Source of the DNA: Pyrocephalus nanus
Lineage: Eukaryota > Chordata > Aves > Passeriformes > Tyrannidae
NCBI GenBank assembly: GCA_038380795.1
Contig: CM076259.1
Location: 59,849,938 to 59,913,937 of the forward strand
Direction of reading: 5' to 3'
DNA length: 64,000 nucleotides
Positions 13,070 through 20,769 of this stretch are shown here, one piece after another (position 1 is the first letter of the stretch; the number at the start of each line of letters is the position of its first letter). The notes below the pieces were generated by a model, which was not told the origin of the DNA, did not search any database, and saw nothing but the letters and a program-made list of their open reading frames with translations. Both the position numbers and the translations under genes were made by a program.

Positions 13070-13083
13070 TATTCTCCACTCCT
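13070..13083 (-). other. Polypurine-tract-like sequence
   Basis: Immediately upstream (minus strand) of the 3' LTR start is a purine-rich run, AGGAGTGGAGAATA, where a retroviral polypurine tract is expected. It is interrupted by two T residues. The position supports the provirus reading; the sequence alone would be weak. Confidence 0.5.
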
Positions 13084-13494
13084 GACTACATTCCATTTAC
13101 ATCACACTCAGGTCCCACACCATGCAATACATCCTCAACACCCAGCACCACTCACCATCCTTTGATATAATAGATAGGCATTATTCCCTTAGTCTATGGA
13201 CTACCCCTGTGAAATGTCTGTCAAGCATCCACAAATGTCCAAAAAGTGTCCACTGAGTTTATTTTTTCCATGACTTTGGTCTCCATCTGTTATGGTGGTC
13301 ACTCGGGATGGGAGAGGTGGCGTGTTGTGTGGAGTTACTGGGCACCAAAGCCAGCTCAGGTCAGGTCATTGTTGCACTTGCACTGCTTCTTGTAAGACTT
13401 GTCTTCCACTGGTTCAGGTGATTCTTCCTGGAGTAATTCCTGTAACACACAACTCAAATTCCAAGTTACAATAATTTCAGAGTGTTTTCATTAA

Positions 13495-14110
13495 ATGGAC
13501 CAGACCATGGGGTTTAACATTGCAATTAACTCTTCCCCTTGCCCCTGCTCCAGCTTGGACTTTTTCCACAGACTACAGCCCCTTAGGAGTACCCCTGCTC
13601 CAAGTGAAGCCTTATCTATGACTACAGTCTCTTCAGGGATCTACCTTCTTTGGCATGGACCTACCCACAGCCACAGTCACCTGGTCTTATCCATGGGCCA
13701 CAATGCCTTCAGAGATACACCTGCTCCAGCATGGGCTTACCCACAGCCGGTCCCTCATGAAGTAAACCTTTTTCAGTATGGCCTTACTTATGGCCTTATG
13801 CAGTCCCCCCAGGGGTGCATCTGCTCTGTCCTGGGCTTGTCCACAGCCATACACTTTGAGGTTCTCCAGTGTGACTTCAAGCACAGCCACTGATGCTTTG
13901 AGGTGTACCTTCTCCAGCATGGACTTATCCTTGGGCTACAATCCTTTCAGAGGTACGCTGCTGTGGCACAGACATAACCACGGACACAGATGCTATCTGT
14001 GAATTGTACCTGCTCTGGCATGGGCTTATCCAGGGCCACAGATGCCTCAGGATGTCCTTGCTCCCACGTGGACTCATCCACAGGTCACAGTCCCTTCGAC
14101 TCAAGTTTGC
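13495..14110 (-). repeat. Degenerate tandem repeat in the ERV leader
   Basis: Variants of one module recur about every 70-90 bp on the plus strand: 'CCTGCTCCAGCATGGGCTTA' followed by 'TCCACAGGCCACAGTCCCTT'-type blocks (13545, 13590, 13650, 13715, 13790, 13910, 14010, 14070 approximately). Copies are strongly diverged. They lie between the primer-binding-site motif and the 3' LTR, the place of the untranslated leader in some avian ERVs. Two overlapping open frames here (132 and 93 codons) come from the repeat and are not viral genes. Confidence 0.75.
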
Positions 14111-14390
14111 ACTGGAGTTCCAGCCTGTCCAGAACAGCAGCAATGCCCTGGCCATCTGCCAGCCCCAGCACATCGCCAGGGCTGTTATCAAAATGTTCCC
14201 AGGCACAGCAGAGTAAGGTGATAAGCAGCACAGCAGTACAGCAAGCAGTCACTAATGACCACTAGACTCTAATACACAGTCAGGCAATCAAGCTCCATGG
14301 CAAACATGAGCCTGTCAATTAATAGTTAAAAAGCAATTGACAGGGTTTGCAGGGCCTGGCACATTCCAAATAAATCTGATGTTATTTTGA

Positions 14391-14408
14391 GCCCCACAGT
14401 GGGTGACA
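14391..14408 (-). other. Degenerate tRNA-Lys-type primer-binding site
   Basis: On the minus strand this 18-mer matches the tRNA-Lys1,2 primer-binding-site pattern at 14 of 18 positions by my count; all C residues of the CCCA core and the final GTGGGGC are kept. It lies about nine bases inside the 5' LTR edge, as expected. Several mismatches look like decay at CpG. Family assignment rests on this motif only. Confidence 0.6.
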
Positions 14409-14417
14409 AAAAATGAC

Positions 14418-14963
14418 TCCTGTGGTTTCACCTCAGCCAGCAGCTAAGCACCACAACAGCCACTTGCTCACTCTCCCCCAGTGGGATGGGAGACAGAATC
14501 AGAAAAGTGAGAAAACTTGTGAGTTGAGATAAAAACAGTTTAACAGGTAAAGCAAACCAAGGAGTTTTTTTCGCCACTTCCCATGGGCAGGCAGGTGTTC
14601 AACCATCTCCAGAAAAGCAGGGCTCCATCATGTGTAGCAGCGACTTGAGAAGACAAACACCATCACTCTGAACATCCCCCCTTCCTTCTTCTTCTTCCCC
14701 CAACTGTATGCTGAGCAAATGGCCACGTTATGGGATATCCCTTTGTCCTGGCTGTGTCTCCTCCCAGTTCCTTGTGCATCCCCAGCCCACTCACTGGTGG
14801 GGTGGCGTGAGAAGCAGAAAAGGTCTTGACCCTGTATCAGCGCTGCTCAGAAACAAGGAAAACGTCTCTGTTATCAACACTGTTTTGGTCACAAATCCAA
14901 ACCATAGCCTCCATACCAGGTACTGTGAAGAAAATTAGCTCTATCCCAGTCAAAGTCAACACA
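14418..14963 (-). repeat. 5' LTR of the ERV
   Basis: On the minus strand it begins at 14963 and ends at about 14418 beside the primer-binding-site motif. It shares long matched blocks with the partial LTR at 12660-13069, for example 'GGGCTCCATCATGTGTA' (plus strand, 14620 and 12762) and 'ACAAATCCAAAC' (14890 and 13000). The pattern also matches a common avian ERV LTR that I recognise from memory. Relative to the other copy it has a small internal deletion near 14560-14570. It is about 546 bp long. Confidence 0.85.
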
Positions 14964-17169
14964 AACAAGTATTTATAGAGTCATCAGAATCTGAACAACC
15001 TGGACTTGCCTTAGAATTATTTGCCAAAAAATTACTGAGTTAAAAAAAAAAAAGAAGTCGCAAGAGGAAAAAAACCCAGCAACCTGGTCTGGGTGATAAT
15101 TTGCTTATATCAGTTTATCATACTGCTGTTAAAAATAAAGCAAGTGTGCAGCTAATTGACAAGAAGTTAAATGACAGCTTGAATACAGCCTAAAGAGTTA
15201 CTGGAGATATGCAGAGAATAAAAAGCCTGACATATACACAAGAGGTTAGAGTTAATGACTCATCGTGGATGAAAACACGAGCATCTCACAGTTACAAAAA
15301 TTTTGGTGGAAAAAAAAAGACACTCTTCATCACTGATAATATTTGATTTAAAAATTCTCTGGAAAAATTATTTGTTCTAGAACAAAAGCAAAAATCAAAA
15401 CAATTCATTCCAGAAGTATTACAACACAACTGACAAACATCTACTCTTTGTTTGGATTTCAAGTGCAATTTTAGTCAATTTGAATCTGTTTCATGGAGAG
15501 GCTTTGACAAAGCTATTGCTAAAATCATCTCAGCAACAAAACATTGCCCAGACTAACTTTAGCAATTAATGAACAGGTCCAAGAACCAGCTCCATAGTTT
15601 TAAAACTATCCAATACCTAAATTATCAGATTTGCCAACACTGATTTGCCACTGTTTAATATAGTGTACTAAAATTATTAATGTATTACCTAACAAAAAAA
15701 ACGAAGACTTCCAGATCCTTCATTAAAGAACAGTTAAAAAAAAAAAATCTTGAATTTAGAATATGTTGAGGTTGCTCTTCAAGCAAAGTAGAAGAAATAA
15801 ACCCAGAGGTCAATTTCATTTTCAAACAAAAAAAAATTTTGGTAAGTTAGGCAGGTAAGAAAGCCAATCTGCGTGAGTATATAAAAAAGCCAGTCTTCAC
15901 AACATTATGTCCAGGAAATGCTAAAGAAACAGTCAGAATATAAAGGCAACTGGAGACAATTAAGCCCTTTAAAATGCACCAAAATTAGCATTCCTTTTGT
16001 CAGCTCCAAATAATTCAAGCGCTGTTCTACCACAAAGGCCATCATCAATTTCTAATTTTAGCTTAATCCACAAAAAAGAAAAATCTCGCATTTCTCTCTG
16101 GTGTTTCCTCATTAAGAACACTTAAAATTGTACACTGAAATCTCAAGAACACAAACTACGAATTCAAGTTCACACTCCCACAGAGACACACTCACGCATT
16201 CACTTGGATATGGCAATCCCAATGAGGGCAATTCAACTACTTTTGCTGTGGTCCAGCTAAGCAGTGCCTGCCTGAACTGCTACATGATGAGGATCCACCA
16301 AAAGCAAGATATAAGTTACACAAACCAGTGATCTGTCCTACCTTTGAACCTTCAGCCTTCTTATTTCCTCTGCTACACTCGATTACTCTCAATAACATGA
16401 AGCTCTACAAGAACAGCTTCTTCTGATTTTCATTACACGGAATGAGCAGTCATGTGACCCTATAAAAAACCCTTTGTAATTAACCCTTAAATTTTAAGTC
16501 AAACACATTTCTTGTATTCCCATTTGGGCAACCATGTAAAACTGCAAATTCCTTTGGTCCCCTGGCTGCACCTTATTGATCCGATCGCATCCTATCTAGT
16601 CATTCACCTGGACATTTGTAGGCTTAGATTCTGTTTATTTTAATCATTATTACTAACGAGGAAAGTATTTTTTTTCCAAACTTAAGGAAAAGTTTTATCT
16701 ACACACAGAACTGGAAATTCTTCTCAACATTTTTCAGATGGCAGAATTAATACTCTAATACGGGCTGACCCGCTGGGAAGCTGCAGTGCTTGGTGCCTTC
16801 ATCACCCTGAATTAAGGGTGTGGGAGCTGCTGCCAGCACGGGATAACCAGTGCCCAGGCAAGGGCAGTTTGCCAGTAGGGAACGACATATATATGTTCAT
16901 GCCTGATCATATACTAGATGCCTGTGCTCCTACAGTCCTGACTACACAGGACTGAACCAAAACCAGCAGCTTTGCTCCCCCCTCCTTCATTTGACTTCAT
17001 GATCTCTCTGTTTTTAAGAACTGTGGAAAGCAGGAGCTGCATTTTCAGCTGAAACTAAAGCCAACAGGCAGGATCTTGCATCCAGGCTTTGTCTTCCTGA
17101 CCTCACTGCTTATGTAAAACTGCATTGCAACATGTTGAAAGTGACTGCAGTTAACACTATTACAATATA
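14964..17169. other. Intergenic AT-rich DNA between ERV and TSC22D1
   Basis: Poly-A runs and AT-rich unique-looking sequence. A GC-richer patch at about 16760-16880 contains a small inverted repeat (CACCCT/AGGGTG) but no gene signal. I see no exon. Confidence 0.55.
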
Positions 17170-17197
17170 CAAACAGTGATTTATCAACATTGTATGC

Positions 17198-17203
17198 TTT
17201 ATT
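17198..17203 (-). terminator. TSC22D1: Distal poly(A) signal of TSC22D1
   Basis: A canonical AATAAA on the minus strand, about 1.13 kb after the stop codon. Cleavage would fall roughly at 17170-17190. No other canonical hexamer fits the expected 3' UTR length better. Confidence 0.7.
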
Positions 17204-18077
17204 GAAAGTTGACAAGTGCAACAGTTAAATACATTGACGTGTTACAACTGTAGAGAACATGCACAAAAACATATGCATACTACTATACAGATCATATGCA
17301 AAAGTCCATACTGGGAAATTCAATTTTTTTTTTTTTTTTTAGATTCATTGCTAGCAGGGCTTGATAATTTTTGGAGTGGTTTTTCCCATCTTCAACCAAA
17401 CTACAATGAACAATGATTTACTTCAAGATAATCAGCAGCCAGGGAACTTCAGAAGTTACACAAACAGCATAAATCTGTCAAATTCTGAACAGTTGCGTAG
17501 GTGCATTCTTATTTACGTAGCATTAAAAAAAACTTTCCAAACTTCTTCAGATCAGCCAATGAAACAACTAAACTTCAGTCTGTACAACCTAGTTACAGTT
17601 TTCTATTTTACAAAGTAATTACACTAAATACACAAATATACAGTAGGCAATTAACCTTCATTGTAGTTATCCTATGACCCAACAACTGTATGTCACCTAC
17701 CTGTTTTCTATATATAATACAGTTTTACGCACCTGTCCACTGCTTCAGAAAACGGTGCAAATATTTGCACTTAAGGTTTCAGGTGACAATTAAGTGTTAA
17801 ACACTGAAATTACCTTTCTCCCTCTTCCTCTTAGATCCTATGCACCAGTCCACACTTTGGAACCCCAATGCACTACAGGGGATTGAGCCATCACTTTTTA
17901 CTCCAGTCCATTTCTTCATATTTCCAAGCTTGAAAAGCACTTTGTATCAGCTGTATCACTGGATGAGTAGAAGATTTAAAAACAAACCAAAAAATTCAGG
18001 CATGCAGCTTCGTTTCTCAGCCATTTGCAGAAGCTGCTCAAGTCCCCAGTGCACTTGTGCTAATTCTCTGGAAAAAA

Positions 18078-18088
18078 TTTATTTTATT
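18078..18088 (-). terminator. TSC22D1: Possible proximal poly(A) signals
   Basis: Two overlapping AATAAA hexamers on the minus strand about 245 bp after the stop codon. Use would give a much shorter 3' UTR and remove most regulatory sequence. Whether they are used cannot be told from sequence. Confidence 0.4.
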
Positions 18089-18329
18089 CAACCAACCTAA
18101 GAACAAAGACTCCTTCAAGCCAAAGGGGTACGGGACGGAAGAGGGAGACAGATAAGTGCATAATACAGGGGAAAGAAGTCTCTCCTGATGTGTGCAGGGC
18201 ATGGAGTCCCCAGTCTGGGTTGCAATGTGCATTGAAATGGATGAAGGGTGGCTGTAGCAGATTCCCGCTAGTCCTTCTTGCTCTGGGCAGTCCAGAGGCC
18301 AGCAATCATGATGGCAATGACATCTTGAG

Positions 18330-18587
18330 CTACGCTGAAGGCCCTGACCCCTGTGATGCCGGCTGAGCAGGCTGTTGTGCTGTCCCTTGTGACTGGGAAG
18401 AGGAAGGCGGAGAACCAGTCTGCAGCTGTGCTTGGAACTGGGCAAGCTGCTCTGGGCTGGCAAGTGTTTTTAGCAGAGTGTTTTCTTGCTCCAGCTGCGA
18501 GTTCTTCTCGATCAGCTCTTTGATCTGCTCTTTCAGGACCTCCACTTCCTCCCTTACTGCGTACATCAAGTGGCTCTTCACCAGATC
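18330..18587 (-). CDS. TSC22D1: TSC22D1 coding exon 3 (TSC box and leucine zipper)
   Basis: The last coding exon, shared by short and long isoforms, encodes residues 60-144 of the short protein. It starts after a good acceptor (pyrimidine-rich tract, CATTTCAG at 18595-18588) and ends at TAG (18330-18332). It opens with the TSC box ([16 protein letters not shown]). A leucine zipper follows with heptad leucines at 77, 84, 91 and 98, then the conserved [20 protein letters not shown] segment and a Ser/Gln/Pro-rich tail ending GSGPSA. The zipper mediates homo- and heterodimerisation within the TSC22/GILZ family, which regulates transcription and TGF-beta and stress responses in nucleus and cytoplasm (family knowledge). 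Identity to mammalian TSC22D1 is very high as I recall it; paralogues TSC22D3 and TSC22D4 differ clearly in the tail. Confidence 0.98.
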   Translation of the reverse strand, partial: DLVKSHLMYAVREEVEVLKEQIKELIEKNSQLEQENTLLKTLASPEQLAQFQAQLQTGSPPSSSQSQGTAQQPAQPASQGSGPSA

Positions 18588-18619
18588 CTGAAATGCAGGA
18601 GAGAGTGGATGCATTAGGA

Positions 18620-19460
18620 AAGCAGTCCAGCGCCAGGCCCGAGCTCCCACCCTGCCCAGCCGGAGATGCAACAGATCCCCCTCTGCAGGGAGCCGGTGTG
18701 CCCCCAGCTCTGCATCCCAGCCAAGGCCCCGGGCCGGTCGGGTCCCTGGCAGGGCCCGGGCTGTCACACACGTGCGGACCGCGCCGGGCACCAGGCCCCG
18801 CCCCCCGCTCCAGGCTCCGCCCCCTGTGCAGGCCCCGCCCCCCGCGCGCCGGCTGCAGCCAGTTCTGGGCACAGGTTGCCGCATTTCCCTCCCTCCCGCC
18901 ATCCGCGCGCGGCCGCGGGTGACGTCAGGGCGCGGCGCGACCAATGGGCGGCCGAGTTATTTATAGCCGGGAGTTAAAGGCTCGCAGTTTGCCTAGCAAC
19001 AGCCGGAGAGGCTCCCGGGAGAGCGGCTCCAGGCACCGCTCCAGTAACAAAGGGCGGCCGGGCCCCCGGCACCGCGCCGGCCGCTGGGCGGGGGCCGGGG
19101 TAGCGGCCGCGGCGGCCTCCGAGGGAAATCCGCCGGCTCCGGGCACCGCGATGCCCGTGCCGCCCGCGGGGAGAAGGGCACGGCGGCAGAGAATGCCCCG
19201 GAGACAGCCCCGCGGGGGATGCCCTCGTTTGGCTTGCGCTCTCCTGTGCTTGGGGCAGCTAAAAAATAAAATGAAAAAGTGCCCCGAAACGCCCCCTCTT
19301 TGAGGGTGTAAGACCCCGCAAACACACGCCGCTTTCTGCCCCAGCAGCGTCTCTCCGCCGCCGCATGGAGCCGCGATCAATCGCTTGGGGAAGCAGGAGC
19401 CAAGCTTAATGCCGTCATTCCCTCCGCGGCATCGATACAGGAACGTGCGCGTTCCTTCCC
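18620..19460. other. CpG island within TSC22D1 intron 2
   Basis: GC-rich with dense CpG, especially 18770-18960 and 19010-19240, flanked by AT-rich DNA. It surrounds the CRE/CCAAT/TATA cluster, consistent with an active germline-unmethylated promoter. Large overlapping frames on both strands here arise from GC-richness. Confidence 0.85.
18920..19000. promoter_or_regulatory. CRE-CCAAT-TATA-X-box cluster in TSC22D1 intron 2
   Basis: In 81 bp there is a perfect CRE palindrome TGACGTCA (18920-18927), CCAAT (18941-18945, plus strand), TTATTTATAG (18957-18966; on the minus strand a consensus TATAAATA at 18965-18958), and an RFX X-box-like TTTGCCTAGCAAC (18988-19000, 12 of 13 to GTTGCCTAGCAAC). CRE, CCAAT and TATA come in the order and spacing of a plus-strand promoter, antisense to TSC22D1. 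The best-scoring TATA box faces the minus strand, which would give a TSC22D1 transcript starting just upstream of exon 3. Direction is unresolved; it may fire both ways. Confidence 0.65.
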
Positions 19461-19686
19461 GCAAGAAGCATTTGATCAATTAAAAATATATTAAAAAAAA
19501 AACCACAACAACCCACGCAGCAAAAAAAAAAAAAAAAAAAAAAGACCCCGAAACCGTGTCTCCCCCTCCCTCCCCGGTCCCACTATCAAACCGCGTCCCC
19601 GCACGGGTTAACCATCGCCCGCCGCATCCCCATATTGTTTACTGCTTCAAACACGAACAAGGTTTTATGCCCCCATCGGTACGTAC

Positions 19687-19738
19687 CATCGCTTGCTCGA
19701 TTTTGTTGTCGATAGCTACTACGCTTGCACCAGAGGAG
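19687..19738 (-). CDS. TSC22D1: TSC22D1 coding exon 2 (52 bp)
   Basis: This small exon completes codon 42 and encodes residues 43-59 (SSGASVVAIDNKIEQAM), the conserved segment before the TSC box. The acceptor is excellent: a long CT tract (19745-19770) followed by TTGCAG (to 19739). The donor is ATG|GTACGT. Its phase (1 base, then 17 codons) joins exactly to exon 1 and exon 3. It is too short to be found as an ORF. The long isoform would also splice its large first exon to this acceptor. Confidence 0.96.
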
Positions 19739-20149
19739 CTGCAAGAGAGAAAGAAAGAGAGAGAGAAAAAAAACATACAACATTAGCAGCGTCTGAATTA
19801 TTTAAGAGACAAGAGACGCGGGCATTGGTAGCCAGTTGGCTGAGAAAGTCATCCTCACGCTGGCTTGCCGCCGCCTCACCGGGATGCTTCAATGCAGCAA
19901 AGCAACCTGTGAAGCCCCCAAGCCCCCCGCCCGCAGCCAGATCAAATACCCCTACATTTTGTCCCCCAACAGACCACAAAGATGGAGCTCGACTGCAGGC
20001 TGCGGCAGAAGCGCTGGGCGCCGGGGAGGGCAGCACCTTCGGGGGGAGAGGCGGGCGCCCGGTGCCGCCGCTGCGGCTCCCCCGGACAAAGGAGCCAGCC
20101 GGGCGCTCACCTGCCCCGCCACCGCCGCTCGGACACAACACTTATTTAC
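19739..20149 (-). other. TSC22D1: TSC22D1 intron between coding exons 1 and 2
   Basis: A 411-bp intron of the short isoform, donor GTAAAT (20149-20144) and acceptor TTGCAG. It is partly GC-rich (19960-20120) as the edge of the promoter CpG island. No separate gene is seen. Confidence 0.92.
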
Positions 20150-20274
20150 CTACTGTCGAGTCTCAGAGACGAGTTGTCGGTGCCCAGCAAAGACGATAAG
20201 AACGAAATCGAGAAGTGTCTTAGTTGATAAACTCCTAGATCCATTGCCACCGGTCTACAACATTGGGCATTCAT
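20150..20274 (-). CDS. TSC22D1: TSC22D1 short-isoform first coding exon
   Basis: Encodes residues 1-41 plus two bases of codon 42. The start at 20274 gives MNAQCCRPVAMDLGVYQLRH, matching the mammalian short-isoform N terminus in pattern and exact total length (144 residues). The first ATG has a poor context (C at -3, A at +4), whereas Met11 (20244) has G at -3 and G at +4, so leaky scanning could yield a 134-residue form. Residues 12-41 are the strongly conserved isoform-specific segment (RHFSISFLSSLLGT and a Ser-rich end). The donor is AG|GTAAAT. TSC22D1-short is reported as a TGF-beta- and stress-inducible transcription regulator with functions distinct from the long isoform (established knowledge). 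Confidence 0.96.
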
Positions 20275-20429
20275 GCGACCGCGGCCAAAAACGCTCCACG
20301 GGGAAAAAATTTTAAAAAAAAATCAAGTCTCGCTCCTCCCGGCGGCGTGTGTGCGTGCGGGGCCGCTCCGCCGGGCGAGGCGGGGCCGGGACCCTGCGGG
20401 GCCGCGCTCGGCCGGCTCGGCGCGGGGTC

Positions 20430-20510
20430 AGCGCTCGCCGCGCAGCACAAAACCCGGGCATCCCGGCCCCCCCCATCATTTATGCGCCGGCGCCGCCTCC
20501 CATTGGCTGC
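20430..20510 (-). promoter_or_regulatory. TSC22D1: Core promoter of the TSC22D1 short isoform
   Basis: On the minus strand a CCAAT box (20506-20502) is followed 18 bases later by a TATA-like CATAAATG (20484-20477), placing transcription start near 20445-20455 and giving a 5' UTR of about 170-180 bases. The context is CpG-dense with G/C boxes, and a G-rich tract lies just upstream (20555-20577). The start site is inferred from motif spacing. Confidence 0.7.
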
Positions 20511-20737
20511 ATCGCCCGGGCCCCGCCCCGCGCCGCCGCATCTCATTATCAAGCTCCCCCCCCCTCCCCCCCCCCCTTGCCGGGCCGGCGGCGCCCCCGC
20601 GGGACAGGCCCGCACGCGTGGAGGGGCTGTGAGATGGGGAGGGGGGGGGAGGCTCCGTCCCCCGCACCGGCGTATCCCGGCGCCCCGCCCGCCGTGCCGA
20701 CTCGCACACCCGCAGAAACGGGAGGGATTAAAATAAA

Positions 20738-20769
20738 TTAATAATAATAATTATTATTATTATTATTAT
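20738..20769. repeat. (AAT)n(ATT)n microsatellite
   Basis: AATAATAAT changes directly into ATTATTATT, making a self-complementary microsatellite inside the CpG island about 260 bp upstream of the inferred TSC22D1 core promoter. It can form a cruciform or hairpin and is probably length-variable. Confidence 0.9.

Larger units (their letters stand above)
12660..14963 (-). mobile_element. Internally deleted endogenous retrovirus
   Basis: A proviral skeleton in minus orientation: 5' LTR (14418-14963), primer-binding-site-like motif (14391-14408), non-coding leader with degenerate tandem repeats (about 13495-14110), a purine-rich tract, then a partial 3' LTR (about 12660-13069). The two LTRs align with each other over most of the shorter one. 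Gag, pol and env are absent: only about 1.3 kb separates the LTRs. The element cannot encode virus proteins. The primer-binding site suggests a tRNA-Lys-using, betaretrovirus/ERVK-like lineage, but the class call is tentative. The 3' LTR has lost its outer edge, so no target-site duplication can be checked. Confidence 0.85.
17170..18329 (-). other. TSC22D1: TSC22D1 3' UTR
   Basis: The roughly 1.15-kb stretch from the stop codon to the distal poly(A) signal. Length and AT-rich composition agree with the known long TSC22D1 3' UTR. It contains a 17-base homopolymer (A on the sense strand, at 17324-17340), ATTTA motifs on the sense strand (for example at 17226-17230) that could affect stability, and a proximal pair of AATAAA motifs. 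The 3' boundary is inferred from the poly(A) signal; no transcript evidence is available. Confidence 0.7.
18588..19686 (-). other. TSC22D1: TSC22D1 intron between coding exons 2 and 3
   Basis: A 1099-bp intron with donor GTACGT (19686-19681) and acceptor CAG ending at 18588. Much of it is CpG island rather than typical intron. It holds the CRE/CCAAT/TATA/X-box cluster at 18920-19000, a 22-base T-run (sense strand, 19522-19543), and a minus-strand reading frame open from 18944 straight into exon 3. These features suggest internal promoter activity. Confidence 0.9.

Noticed and set aside
13495..14110. Evenly spaced repeats considered as a CRISPR-like array
   Set aside because: Repeats are long, strongly diverged, not separated by unique spacers of constant size, and lie between retroviral LTRs in a vertebrate genome.
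1..17169. Search for SERP2, the expected downstream neighbour in mammals
   Set aside because: No reading frame resembling the small SERP protein or its single membrane segment was found; the gene is probably beyond the left edge.
18268..18771. 167-codon minus-strand frame overlapping TSC22D1 exon 3 in another phase
   Set aside because: It is a shadow of the GC-rich intron and exon 3 in the wrong reading frame.
19693..20736. Several plus-strand frames of 119-168 codons opposite TSC22D1 exons 1-2
   Set aside because: Antisense frames in CpG-island DNA; Pro/Arg/Ala-rich and without recognisable domains.
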